Shown here one piece after another: positions 34,113 through 46,270 of a DNA stretch of 64,000 bases (position 1 is its first letter; each line of letters starts with the position of its first letter). The position numbers were made by a program, and so were the translations under genes. The notes under the pieces were generated by a model. It did not search any database. It saw nothing but the letters and a program-made list of their open reading frames with translations, and was not told where the DNA came from. Source of the stretch: Thelephora terrestris. Lineage: Eukaryota; Basidiomycota; Agaricomycetes; Thelephorales; Thelephoraceae. The stretch lies in NCBI GenBank assembly GCA_015956445.1, contig WIUZ02000001.1, forward strand, positions 4,092,001 to 4,156,000, read 5' to 3'.

Positions 34113-35917
34113 ATGGCATCCTCAAGTCCCCAACAATATACCCTCTTGAACTCCGAACCTGAGAGGGTACGCGCTTCGGAAGACGAGGACCGTGAAACCT
34201 ACGAGCCCATCCTCGACAATGAGCCATTCCATCACATCCAGTCCATCCACTATGCCACGGAGGCAGAAAAGAAGCGGCTCTGGGGGAGAAACGCTGTAAT
34301 AAACACACTCTTTATTGCCTCATGGTGAGTACCAAGCCCCTTCTATCCCCCCACACTATTGACGGTTTGGTTAGGTATCTGTTTGCTACCATATTGTCCG
34401 TGTACAACAAATGGATGTTCTCTCCTAACCTCTTCGGATTTCCCGCACCCCTCTTCGTCACCGCCTTGCATATGTTCGTCCAATTCTCGCTGTCGGCCTT
34501 AATCCGAGCGCTGTGGCCGCACCATTTCAGACCAAAGGCTCGACCAACACCGAACGAATATCTGTAAGTCCCGGTCTTTCTTTCCATCGCGGACTTTGGG
34601 CGTCGATCGGGGTAGGAAACCCCTCTGCTTTCAAGGGCTTTCTTACGTTTTCTCGCACACTTTGCTTCGAGGCACCCCACTCCGATCAGCATTCTCCGAT
34701 GTAAGGGCTGATATTCCGTTAATTTTGCAGAAGGAAAGCCGCCCCCACGGCTATCACTACAAGCCTTGATATCGGCTTTTCAAATCTCTCCATGAAGACA
34801 ATTACCCTGTCATTCTACAGTAAGAGATCCCTGGGACAGATGCAACAGGCGTTTTCTGACAGGTATTTTTAGCCATGTGCAAATCATCATCATTAATCTT
34901 CGTTCTCGCTTTTGCATTCTTATTCCGCCTGGAGACCTTTTCGTTCCGCCTCATCGGAGTAATATCCCTGATCTTCTGCGGAGTCCTTTTGATGGTCGCT
35001 ACTGAGACGCATTTTGTTTTTGGCGGCTTCATCTTGGTCATAAGCGCAAGCGCCTTGAGTGGTCTGCGGTGGAGTTTGACGCATCTGCTGCTCAAGAACA
35101 AGCAACTTGGCCTGGACAACCCGGCTGCCACGTTATTCTGGCTTTCTCCGATGATGGGACTTACGTTGGGGGTTATTAGCCTTCTAATCGAGTCTTGGTC
35201 CACGATTTTCAGGGACTTCTACGGCTCGTTTGGGGATGCAGCCAGGTCTACTTTATATCTGGTTTCTCCGGGCATCGTGGCATTTTGCATGGTTCTCAGC
35301 GAATTCTAGTGAGTTTTTTCAGTGTTCACGACGCGCACCTGTGACCTTTCTGCGAGCAACTAGCATCATTAAACGCGCAGGAGTTGTTCCGATGTCCATT
35401 GCCGGTATTGCGAAAGAGGTCACCACCATTGCCGCCTCCGCCGTTGTATTTGGCGATGAACTGACACCATTAAACATTACTGGGGTGGGCATAACTATTG
35501 CCGGTCAGTTCTTTTCGTTGCATGTAGCATTTGCCTTCAACTGAAAGTCGATCCGCGTGATCCCTCCAGGAATCTGCTTATACACGTACCACAAATACCG
35601 CAAATCAATCGATTCCCAGGTACCGCTAGATCCTGACGGCAATCCGATATCTGACGAGGGCGGTGGCGTTGCCCTTGATCTTCGTTACATCCACGAGAAC
35701 GGCCGACACAGCGCCGAAGAAGCACTAGCTCCACCCCCTCCGCTCTCCTCCGACGGACAGCGTGCACATAATGCGGTTCGAGCCCTTTTTTCAATGCCCT
35801 GTCATTACATAAAGTTGAAACCCCTATTCAACGCAGGCCCTCCACGATCAGGTGTTGTTTGCTCTCGATGAGGAAGACGGTGGTGAGCCCGAACTCGTGG
35901 AAAGACGGACAGGTTAA
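34113..35917 (+). CDS. SLC35C2-like nucleotide-sugar / triose-phosphate-type transporter
   Basis: A ten-helix Golgi/ER membrane carrier of the drug/metabolite transporter superfamily (yeast YMD8 and animal SLC35C2 group). After a hydrophilic N-terminus the helices begin at LWGRNAVINTLFIASWY and FATILSVYNKWMF (the NKW motif). Diagnostic blocks are TSLDIGFSNLSMKTITLSFY, MCKSSSLIFVLAFAFLFRLE, SASALSGLRWSLTHLLLKN, and GVVPMSIAGIAKEVTTIAAS with LTPLNITGVGITIAG. The last exon starts ALHDQVLFALDEEDGGEP and stops at 35915-35917. Introns split it into about seven exons. The lumenal substrate is unproven; SLC35C2 has been linked to GDP-fucose. The chosen ATG is the first in frame after in-frame stops. 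Confidence 0.88.
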
Positions 35918-37001
35918 CCTGTGTGTGTGGTCTGCACGGTCAATGCAGAGACTTTCCTTTTACCAAGCTGATGGAATTCGCACGAGGAACTGGTGCTCAG
36001 CTACATAGATCATTTCGAAAGAACGGATGAGCGTTATCGCCTTGAGAAGTTTGATGATGCGTGCGCACCGTCGTTGAGTGTGCTGATGAGGTTTGATGGA
36101 AAATGTCAAAGACTTCTGTTCTGTTCGGGGCACGAATGTCGCTCTGAATTGGATTCCAGATCCCATGTCTCCGTCGGTCTTGCGCTAAGTTCTAAGTGGT
36201 CGTTGGCATCCAGTTTACCGCTCGATCGCCGGCAAAAAGTGATGTGAAAGGTGAAGCGGAATCACCGTCGTGACTTCGAAGTGATGCAATATATGACCGC
36301 TAGCCTGGGGGTCTAGTGGCAGGTTCCATTCTCAATTCATCTTCCTTGATCTAACCCTCCCTCACTTGGAAACAGAGGTCGTACGCACACCATACTCTAA
36401 TTCCTTGTGGGACCGAACCTCCACAGACAAAGGGAAGGAACCGTCGTCGCAACGAAGGAGACATAGTAGGAACGTGACCTGTCGCCCCGCCGGTCGCTGT
36501 CCCAGGCATTGTTAGCCTGAAGGCGTGCCTGGGCAATGAACCGTTTCTTCATCTCAACATCTTCGACAGATATTTGGTACCCGGCGTGGGTAAATTACCA
36601 CAAATAACGTATGCATGGCTCATAATCATGTCGCCCAAAGGCATGACCACACGGGCCGCTCAATCTGATGTCTGTCACCATAGGTCTCCTCGCGTCTGCA
36701 GTCTCACGCGCAAATTTTTTTTATTTCCTTCTTGTTCCCCCCCTTCTCTCGAGAACTAGTGGGAGGCATGGGAAGAACTTGGGTTCCTGGATGACATGCG
36801 CGTTAGTTGCACTCAAGCGACGGGAACAGGGACGCGGTCCGACGCCACGGCCATTCCATGATCAATAAAGGCGCTTCGTGGTTAGTTCCTTCGTCCGAAG
36901 GTGCTGATGCAGGCTGGTGGCCTATAAGCTTTGATGATTGGTATATATACACCGCTCAGAGCGCCACGGCTGGTTCTACCTCTCCTACCTGGACCTAGCC
37001 T
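35918..37001. other. Intergenic region with TATA promoter of the Zn2Cys6 gene
   Basis: About 1.1 kb without a supported exon. A strong TATA element (TATATATA, 36942-36949) lies 60 bases upstream of the start codon at 37002. Confidence 0.5.
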
Positions 37002-38619
37002 ATGTCGGACCTGCACTTTGTTTTGGAAAACCCCCAGGACAACAACCGACGCGAACACAAAAAGCGTCCCCGACTGGTGACTTCTTGCGACAATTGGTGC
37101 GCCGGGCCTTACCAAATCCGATTAACGTTCCGTGCCGATCCCTAAATCTTTTTCATTCTCCCATCTCATCTTTCAGTCGGGCGAAGAAGCTCAAATGCAT
37201 CAAGGGCGGAGAAAACGCACCTTGTGAATCCTGCACCAGCTCTGGAGTGACCTGCGAGTTTCGCGACAGGGATCAGTACTTCGCCGAACGTTCCGCCAAG
37301 TCCGTTAACGCCGCGAGCAACTCCCCGGGCAGTCAGCGACCTCAACTCTCACCTCGAGCTCGAAGCTCTGTCCCGGATTATGGACCCAGCCAACGAGGGG
37401 AAGATCTTACAAAGCGACCTGGATCATCGCGCTCACAAAAATCGACCAAGAGCCTCTCGTCTGTGCAATTTTCTTCACCATTGAGCCAGGACTAACGGCT
37501 GAACCAGGAGTCCCCCGCTTCTTCCAAGTCACTGTCCACAACCAACGTACGACTCGAGGTCCGCTATTCCAGACGACACCCCACCGCTCTTTGACTCCAA
37601 CCAATGGCAGAGGCCGAACCCAACACTGATGGTCAGCTTTGTGAATGCCTTCTATCGTACCGGGGGGCAACAATTTGGATTCTTGGTCTACGATGGGCTG
37701 ATGCAGCAGGTGTACACCAACGACCTTGATCATGTGCTTGCGAACAGCATCGCCGCGTGGGCAACGAGGTGAGTTTAACCTCGTACGGCATGGTAATCGG
37801 CCAAGTCTCACCCATGTGGTTCCCAGGTACGAGAAGATACCGGAACTCGGCAAGCTCGACAGGACATCCGTTTCCGAGCAGTATGTTTCCCGTGCCAAGG
37901 TAGGCACTTCGCTTAGGAGTGGTGCCCGCCTTGACGCGAACTGATTAATGCGTCGCTAGCTCCTGTTTTCTTCCCTGCCCCCTGGGCCCAACTTGTCCGC
38001 TCTGCACGCTTTAATAGTCCTCGCGTGGCTACAGTCTAGTCACCTGGATGGTGAGTGTATTCCCACGTATCTCCGCCCTCGCCGCTGAAGCTTCGATCAT
38101 AGAATTTTACGCATTTGCGCAGGTATGTCAGGACCGTGTGGGCCGATTTAGAGAAGGCTTTTGTTGATCCTTCCGAATCTTAGGCGGCAAACAAAATGTC
38201 CTCAGATATGAACATCAGCGCGATTAGCATGTCGTCTGGGGACCCTAGCCACCGGCAGGTGCTGCAGCAGACGTGGTCAAGTGTCAGCCATTTGATGAAC
38301 GTCTCGAGTGAGCAGACCAACTTTCCTGCACCTCTGACGTTTTCTTAGACGCTTCCACTAGTGAAGGGATCAAACCTCGGCAATAGAGTTGTTGGTGATC
38401 ACCCTTGATGTCAGCCGAGAGAGCAGCGCCTCCCGCGGTGCCGGTCTAAAATCGTCAGACGAGCTAGAATCGTGGCCGGATGTCTGGTCCGCGTTCTGTT
38501 TATGGGCGAGTTTAGTTTATTTTTGTTTTTTTTCTCTTCTCTACCGTAATGGTGTCTCGAGCTCACGTTGGACCACGAGGATGGCGAGCGATGTGATTAT
38601 ATACCCTCTCGTTACGTAG
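37002..38619 (+). CDS. Zn2Cys6 transcription factor with fungal-specific regulatory domain
   Basis: Exon 1 (37002-37096) ends in CDN and joins exon 2 (from 37177) to make CDNCRAKKLKCIKGGENAPC followed by ESCTSSGVTC, a complete six-cysteine binuclear zinc cluster. It binds CGG-type DNA sites. A serine- and proline-rich linker follows. The middle homology region is recognisable: LMVSFVNAFYRTGGQQFGFL, VYTNDLDHVLANSIAAWATR, YEKIPELGKLDR, then LLFSSLPPGPNLSALHALIV and AANKMSSDMNISAI. After HLMNVSS the signal weakens; WPDVWSAFCLW near 38475 may be the last exon. At about 430 residues it is shorter than usual (600-900), so the 3' end is uncertain or the regulatory domain is shortened. Target genes are unknown; the next gene downstream is a membrane protein in the same direction. 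Confidence 0.72.
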
Positions 38620-38907
38620 TTTGTAGTAGCCTGGACTGAGGACCCTTAGAGCTTTGGAGGCTTGGAGCTGATCCCAGGGTTCTTTACCCTGTCAAAATTT
38701 TAGGCGTACACTTGATACCCTTGTTCACCTCGAATAGATGCGCTGGTCGTTACCGTTTTCAATTGGATCGCGTGGTGGGTAATTGCGTCCGCGTGACCTA
38801 CCATTTATTCCCACCCTTACTCCCCAGCCTCTTGCCCCCAACGCTTCACCCCTGCCTTGTTGGAGGAAAACTGATTTACGGACGTGCCTCTCACCCAGGA
38901 GCGTTTA

Positions 38908-40775
38908 TGAATGTCAGTCGGCGGAGCGAGCAAGATGCCGGCGAGAGTGTTTCGGGTGCAATCATGGTCGGGTCAATCGCAATAGCCATTTACGAGTGCG
39001 TGTCTTCGATGACAAGGCAGCTGCTGATGTAGTACTAGTCGCTCATCTGTATCCAACCACAGCTACTTTCTCACCCTGCCTGCGGAATGGCGGTTCTGGA
39101 GGTCTCAGCTTCGGCGAAACCAAATAAGGTTGGCTCTCGATCCCCCACACTCCCATGAGTGACGCCCTAACGCCCATTGCAAATCTCTCCTGTCACTGTC
39201 AACCCCAGCACCAGTTTTTTTCTGTTCATCCTCCTCAGGTGAATCAAATTATCTCCGCCGTTTGAGTCACGGATTTACTGTGTCGTATCCTGTCGACAGA
39301 TACACCAGCATCGCCACAGTCGTGATCAGCGTTTACACTTACTTCTATGGTGGATTCTCGCTCGCTGAATGTGAGAGATGGTTTCTCTCCGCACCCGCCA
39401 TGAGATGTCTGTGATTGCCCAGCGTTTCCTCCCATTGTCTTTCTCATGGTCTTTCAATGCAAAGCCGTTCAGCTCCTCATTTCTCAGGCGATTATGGCAT
39501 GGAGGTACGTTGTGGACCCCACCCTCTGGCTCTTCTCGGCTGCTAAGCGCGCTGGAAATAACGAAAGGTGTCACAATATCTCCCGCCGCAACAGTGGAAT
39601 GGGTTGGTTCCTAGGGATCCTGTTCGTCGGCACAACTATCGTGTGTGCATCTCAATTCAGTCAAAGTTCGACGAAGGGGATAACCATGATCAACTTAGGG
39701 GCAATGGGTCACCAATCTCTATGGGCGCATCTTCTCTCAAACTAACGTACGTCGTTGACGTTATCTCACTGCGTATTCATTCTGAGTGATCCGACAAATA
39801 AAATTTTACGATCGATTTACAGGGAGGGTCAGTTGTTCGAAACTCTTCAGGACCGGTACCGGCTCACAGTCGAAATTTGCTAGTTGTCGTGCTCTGGATG
39901 GCCACGATGTGGCATGGATTTACTACCTCTTCGCCCTGGTATTCGACGTGGTCGTTACCGGCATTGCGATGTTCTACATGGTCCAATTTGACGCTAGGTC
40001 GAAATTGTGAGCCATTTCGTCACCCTTTGGTTGCCAGATTCTTAGTCGCCGGCCCTGTGCACACAGAATGATTCGTTTAAAAGGATTGTAAGGCCGGATT
40101 TGTAAGGCCGTTAGATGCCGTGGGTTGAGGTTCTGATGGACAGATTGATCACCCGGGGATTGGCATACTTCATCTCGTTAACTGGTAGGAGCGATCGCCA
40201 GGACATGCTGCACTTTTTTCCTGACGACTCCAACCAGCTGCAAACGCTCTGAACCTGTCACTCTTTGTATCTTATGGAAGTGTCACCCAGGTTGGCGGTT
40301 TCCATCTCTACGGCGGTCATCCCACTGACCTCCTTATTCTGCAGTCCGAAGCGTAAGAGTTCACACGTCACACGCCTCGGCGGCTTATCTCTCTGACTCC
40401 ACCGTAGGGTCTCATTGAGTTACACCCTCGTTTGGATCCTCAGCCAACGGATTCTGATCGACCTTCATGGTGAGTGACCCGGAACCTTTCCCTTTCCTCG
40501 TTTCTCTTGCAGCCGACTAACCATTCATTCATTTCCTAGAGTTGTCCTTGCGGAGGGGTCTTCATGACGAATCCGAGAAATCGGAGACTGTTGTGATTTA
40601 TATCGCAGGGTCCGCCACGGGTGACCAAAGCGGAAGCTGCCGCACGGCTGAGCAACGAGGCGGCTCGAGGTCGACTTTAAGTCTGGACTCAGGCATAGCG
40701 GTTCGCATTCAACAGCGATCTAGTCAAGGCCGTCATTCTCCACATGGCTCGCCTCCTGCATCATCGCCAGTCTGA
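38908..40775 (+). CDS. Multi-pass (about seven-helix) membrane protein of basidiomycete type
   Basis: A chain of small exons encodes repeated hydrophobic helices: GAIMVGSIAIAIYE near the start, YTSIATVVISVYTYFYGG (39301-39354), MGWFLGILFVGTTIVCAS, YYLFALVFDVVVTGIAMFYM, LITRGLAYFISLT, ALNLSLFVSYG and VSLSYTLVWILSQRILIDLH. A hydrophilic cytoplasmic tail follows (ELSLRRGLHDESEKSETVVI) that is Ser/Gly/Gln-rich and ends PPASSPV. The pattern, above all the R-L-x-T-R-G-L-x-Y-F and S-Q-R-I-L-I-D-L-H type motifs, resembles the seven-helix proteins of unknown function that are abundant in Agaricomycetes (DUF6533/DUF6534 style). A sensory receptor role is often suspected but unproven. The start and inner exon ends are tentative. 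Confidence 0.62.
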
Positions 40776-41124
40776 GTCTTCGCTCTTTTATACCTTTCAC
40801 CCCTGGTCTCGATTCTAAATGCTTGGACAGTGTTTTCGTCGTTTTCCTGTACCTATCTAGTTAAGCTACCTTAATAACTAGTATACCGTAGTTACTCTCG
40901 GACTGAGAAGAAAGTGGGACGATGATTCTGCTTGTAACACTCACGTGATTCACAAGCTTTTATCGGGGGCTCTTCCGATTTCGATTACTTTACACATCTT
41001 TCTACAACGTTGTGTCCACGACATTTTTTTTACAAAACGTCGTGCCGGTGTGACGCCTGTTCCCTTGTACACTTTTAAACTACTTTCATTCCACCCTTCC
41101 TTCAAAGACTTTGGACCGCTCACA

Positions 41125-42672
41125 ATGCGAGTACGAGAACGCCGGTCGTGGACGAAAGAGGAGGACAATATGCTTCGAGTCGCGATTAATCTAGGTGAGA
41201 GCATATATCCAGTTATCTCAATCTAGGCGATTTGCTCAACGACAGGGCCTGATAGAGGAACCACACACGGATCGCCCTTCAAAATGGCATTCGATTGCCA
41301 GACATGTTCCTGGTCGAACAAACAAGGACTGCAGGAAGAGATGGTGCGCTACGATGGCATCGATCGTTTCCAAGGGTGGCTGGTCGTCAGAGGAGGACCG
41401 CAAGCTGCTAGATGCTGTCGAAAAACATGGCACAAAGTGTGTGGTGTCACCGTCTCCTCTTGGGGAGGTTCTGATCATCGACATCATCTCAGATGGTCTG
41501 TCGTAGCTTCACTGGTGGAGACCCGCAATAGTGGACGTGAGTTGTTGAATATATGCTACGAAAACAGTTTTTTGACGTTGACCCTCGCAGAATGCGCAAA
41601 GCGCTGGCAGGACACGTTGAACCCTGCGATTGACCGGAGGTGAGTTCAACGTCACATCGGACCCTAGCATGTACCGATTTTACGTTTACTAGTGCGTGGG
41701 GTTCAGATGAGGTATGGTCAAACCTTGACCCGACTAAGCGATATCTTGTTCACCGTTTCGGAATCAGGACGCTAAGCTACTCGATGCTGTTGAGAAGATG
41801 GGCACGTGTTGGACTACAATCGTCAAATCTTACTTCCCTGGTCGCACTGCCCTCGCAGCAAAGAACAGGTGGGTGCCGTTTTCGTTGTTGCTACACCTGC
41901 GCATGCTGATCTCGGGATCATTATCATTATAGGTACAGTCATCTGAATCGTTCGAGCTCTTCGAAGCGCTCCTCGTCGCCTTCAGGGTCGACAACAAGCG
42001 AGGAACCATCGTCCCCTGCGGATTCACAAGACGTTTCATCCATTGATCTAGACCAAGCTCTAACGATTGACACTTCATTATTAACGTCACCCGCCACATC
42101 TCCCGTCGACCCCGTAGAAATGGCGACGGACACGCCAGGATCGCCCGAGTCACAATCATCTGCTGGGCCTCCGACTCCAAGCGTTGAAGCATTTGACGGA
42201 AAGCTGTTGGAGTCACTTCTGCAGGACCTTTCTTCTCACACGAACCTGTCGGAATTCAAGTCCTCAGAATTCCCATTCACTCTCGATTCTGAGGCAGCTC
42301 CTTTTGACGCTACGAACCTCTCTTGTCTGGCTTCTCCTGCCTTCACTGCTCCTACCGACCAATGTACGCGGTTCCCCCTAGTATCTTTACGTGAACTCAC
42401 CATTCTATACCTTAGTCCCCCCTTGGTATCAACTCAACGGCCTCAATATTCCTTCTCTGGAGGCCTCAGGTATTCAGACCCTACCTGACGCGTTTCTCAA
42501 TTTGCCCGCCTCTCCGACCTTGCAGCCCGATCACCAAGTGGCTGTTGCTGTCGCTGTCTGTCGTGCAGATAACCTGCGACCGACCGTGCAAGTCCTCATC
42601 CAAAGTCTAGCGGGTGCTTTAAGCCAATCTTCTTTCCCATTGACCGCTCCTGTCACCAAGGTCAGTTCATGA
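41125..42672 (+). CDS. Three-repeat Myb-like DNA-binding protein
   Basis: Exon joining yields three consecutive Myb/SANT repeats. R1 is RRSWTKEEDNMLRVAINL with RPSKWHSIARHVPGRTNKDC. R2 is GGWSSEEDRKLLDAVEKHGT joined to KWSVVASLVETRNSGQCAKR. R3 is SAWGSDEDAKLLDAVEKMGT joined to CWTTIVKSYFPGRTALAAKN. The regularly spaced tryptophans are kept. A Ser/Pro-rich acidic C-terminal half follows (SSSKRSSSPSGSTTSEEP) and the protein ends APVTKVSS at 42670-42672. R2R3-like Myb proteins of this kind act as nuclear transcription factors; targets are unknown. About seven short introns are needed; all rejoin in frame. Confidence 0.87.
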
Positions 42673-44337
42673 ATAAGTCGAGGCGACCAGCAGTATGCTT
42701 AGCGCGGGTTCATTCAGACCTGAATTCCCTAACTCGTGCCCTCACTTCAACTGTGCACTTGGCGTTTTCATATGAAGATGCCGCTTCCGCATTCATCTGC
42801 GGGAGATTTCACCCTTAGGCTGGTTCTGTCCGTCTCTCAACGAGATTTTTTGTTCCGGAGTAACTCGACTGGATTCATCATCCTGCTCCGCATCCTAGAT
42901 ACCTGTTTGCCTACCGCCCGTCCAACATGGGTGTGTCAGTCTAAACGGGTTGTTGTCTAGGATGGACGTCATTCAACAATGACGTCTAGGCGACCTTTCA
43001 ACAAAGACGCCTGAACAAAATCGTTATTTGTGCCGCGGGTTTTCGGGCTTGTTATTATTATACATCCACCCTTCTTCCCTCTCACACCGTCCTGATAACC
43101 TCCGTGGATTCAACCCCCCACCTTCACTTGGTATCTATCCTCATATTGACCTGATGTCCGTGATGCTCTCAACGAGGTTATGTCTGTTGGATTTACGATC
43201 GTGTATGTGTGTAGCTCTCTTTTACATATATCCGTGATCGTCATGTGGAGAGTGCTGGTCGGAATCCCGCCTGGAAGGCCTCATCGACAAGTTTCAAGCA
43301 CAAAGTATGGGTGATCAAAGCATGATCTCGCGCATCTGGGGTTCATTGCCTTCACGATTTGAAGTTGATTGTGTGAGGAGGCAATGTCGAATTGCACAAG
43401 TGGGCCACTGAGAAGAGGAAAAAGAAATCACTGCTTCAAACGCGTGACGCCAGCCATGTGAGCACTGAGCCCGACCCCCTTTCTGTCTCTTCAACAGGCC
43501 CAGACTCAGTGATACTTTTCGTTCTGGATCGTTTGCATCGAACGTTGACAAACGTCATCTCGGCGATGTTGGGTGTAACGTGAGGATGTGATGATGGGAA
43601 CTCGCCCATTTCCCCGGTACTCACAGCGTAATTTTAACATAATGCTCTCACAGGATGTTTTGAGGGATTCCGAAAAACATGATGTGTCGGAATCCTTCCA
43701 TTACACAAGTAGATATGATTGATATACAAAGTTGTAATCACAGTATAGGGTCTTGTCTGAGAGAATGCTGTAAATTGAATTACAAAAAGATCCTTCTCGG
43801 TAAATTTCTCGAGGCGTGGAACGTGCGTCGTGGGGAACGCATAGCTAAAGGGGAAGGGATGATCCCGGAGGAATCTCTTGTCACCGCTCGGGTTCTTGGG
43901 AATAGTTGGAAATCAGACATTCTCGGACTGTAGTTTCTCCGAGACGGACCTAGTGTATTGGAGGGATCTCATTCGTTCGTGAAAAAAAGATAAGGTTACA
44001 CATAGTGATTAGATCGCAGCAGCGGGAGGTGGATATTGAACGTAAGAAGTACAGTGGTGTACGGGGTAAAAGGGGATCCAAAAAGGTTTTGGAGAGAAGA
44101 TTGTCCGTATGTGGAAGAATTTTGGGAGATTCATCGCAACAATTGGATAGGAGGAGGAGGGGGGGGGGGGTGAGAATGGGAGAAACATAACGAGGGATCA
44201 GGCTCAAGATCTACAACGGAGACCCGCATCCCATACCAGCATGAAGCCTGGCTGGGCGGTTTCGGCGTCACTGTCCAGCATCATGAAAAGAAATCACCGA
44301 AAGCCCAGCACACCGTCCTCAAGACGGCGATGAAGCT
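42673..44337. other. Gene-free region between Myb and CipC-like genes
   Basis: About 1.66 kb where I find no supported gene. It includes a run of 12 G residues at 44159-44170 within a purine-rich stretch, and an AT-richer part around 43630-43800. Confidence 0.45.
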
Positions 44338-45684
44338 TCAAGTGTAAACGGGGTAGACCTCACTGTATGACCTGTGGCGCCGTCGGCTGTCCCTGCTGCT
44401 GGATCTGTGTTTGTGATGGCGTTTACTGTGACGTGAAGACTGGGACGGTTGTTGGATGACAATCGTCGAACCAGGTTGCATCGGAACGCTCTGGGACATC
44501 CCGGGTTGTGCTTGAATATAGGTCTGTTGGGGATAAGATCCGGGGTTCTGGTAGAGGAGCGCTTGGTTCGGGTCATAATTGCTTCCGAGGACCGGAACTC
44601 CTTGTACTCCGCCGTATTGTTGTGGGTAGCTGCTCGGAGCGACGTACGGGGATGGGTTTGAATAAGGAGAGCCACCAGGTTGGTATGGGGATCCTCCAGG
44701 GTACCCATAGTTTGGCTGAGCACCGGGGATTTGCATAGGCATACTGGAGCTGTGCTGATAGGGTGAGACGTTTTGGGGGATCATTGTGGGGCGGGAGTTG
44801 AAGGAGACTGAGGAGCTGCGACGGCGATGGCGATGCGAGCCCCGTGGCATGTGGCGTTCATCAAGGGCATACAGGTCATCAGCGTAATCGTCGCTCGAAT
44901 TAGAACCAGATCGACGGAACGAAGAATGAGAGGGCGAAGTGTGGCTGCCGTTTGAATACCCATCATCGTCCAGCTGGAAAAGGATCAGCTCGGGGTCACC
45001 TGCGAACTACAGCGTATAGTACTCACAGTATGGAAGATTGTTGATGCAGAGGCTGCGGCAGTCTCACATGCTTCCCTGAACTTGCGTCGTTCATGGTGCA
45101 CCTGACCAGACGGGAATATGTGGGACACTAAAAAATTGGTCAGGGACGCGATCTAAGCATCAGGTGACGTCACTGACCTTCTGCGACGGCGAGCGCCAGG
45201 AAGGCTTCGCGACGTTCGCCAAAGTCGGATCTCTGGTCGCTCATATAGGGGTTATGGATCCAGATCCGGTACGCCTCATAAGCGGCTGCGTGACCTAGTT
45301 CGCGGGGGTGCAAGGCTCGAACGTCCCCGAAGCCGCCATAGGCTAGTCTGTGCCAGTGTCGGGCTTCATGAAGCCCAACACCTTCGGCATCGTATTGGCC
45401 CTCTCGAATACGGCGATAGAGGGATCTTTCATGGGCGGAGAGGTTAACGTAAGATTGCGATAACCATGAGTATCGCTTACGGATCAGGATTCAAGGCGTG
45501 AGCCTGATAATAGTCCAGTCCGCCCCCTGCAATGCCAGATATGGTGAGCACAGGTGAATCGTCGATGGATGAGGGTCTTACACGTGGGCTGGGGCCTGAA
45601 GTGAGGTTCTGGGGGATGTGCAAAGCGGTAGTTGGACGTTCCCCATGCGTTGGGCGCAGTTGAGCGATAGTAGCTGAGGGACAT
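44338..45684 (-). CDS. Hypothetical protein with CipC/DUF3759-like helical domain and Pro/Tyr/Gln-rich tail
   Basis: Starts MSLSYYRSTAPNAWGTSN. Using the GTAAGA donor, intron 1 joins FRPQPT to WGGLDYYQAHALNPDP. A central helical part follows (YSWLSQSYVNLSAHERSLYR, ELGHAAAYEAYRIWIHNPYM, REAFLALAVAE, VHHERRKFREACETAAASAS). The pattern of an H-x-A-A-A-Y-E-A-Y helix and a later E-x3-F-x-A-L-A-x-A-E helix resembles the CipC/DUF3759 fold found in fungal stress proteins; this is inference. The last exon is a low-complexity tail rich in Tyr, Pro, Gln and Ser (for example PNYGYPGGSPYQPGG), then a basic His/Arg/Ser region, ending SEVYPVYT. Such tails are disordered and might drive condensate formation. 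A TATA box lies about 60 bases upstream. Confidence 0.7.
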
Positions 45685-45740
45685 TGTGGGGAGGGGCGTG
45701 AGGGGGAATAAAGTGCGGGGTGGGGGAAATTGAGCGACGG

Positions 45741-45750
45741 TTTATATACC
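45741..45750 (-). promoter_or_regulatory. TATA box of the CipC-like gene
   Basis: On the minus strand this reads GGTATATAAA, about 60 bases upstream of the ATG at 45684, the usual distance also seen for the dioxygenase and Zn2Cys6 genes in this window. Confidence 0.6.
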
Positions 45751-46270
45751 CGAAATAAGGTGTGGGCCACGCACTTCATTGGAGTGCCATCGGAGTCAAC
45801 CTTGGAACGTTCATTGGCTCAGCACCAAAGGGTAGTGGTGCTGACGTATGATCAAGATTGCTTGGTGGACGCTTGTTCGGCTTGTCAAGCACAGCCAGTC
45901 CCGCAGAGAGCGGAGGAGGATTAATCATCAGGACGGAACAGTCACTCCGAGTCTGCGAGGAACGTGGAGTTGAAACGAGGAACGAGGCAAACCAACCCAG
46001 AACGGGGACCGTCAGCTGGGGGTGGTAATGCGACCGAGGCAATAGAGCAAAATTGCGCCTCGGCGAGTCCATAGTCAGGGATATCTAGACGCTATTCAAA
46101 CTCTGACGACTTCTATATCGGACTGGGAGATTGCTCGATAAGAAGGTGGCAGGGCGTTCGAATCTTTCCTTGAGTCGCCGGTCAAGTTCTCCAAGTCGGA
46201 GCGGCATAAGCCGAGCCTCCCATGCTCCCAGCCACAATCAAGGGTTGCCTATCTGAGAGCATCTTTCTGA

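Noticed and set aside
43679-43933. Plus-strand open frame of 84 codons in an otherwise empty region
   Set aside because: No recognisable motif, no neighbouring exon and no promoter signal.
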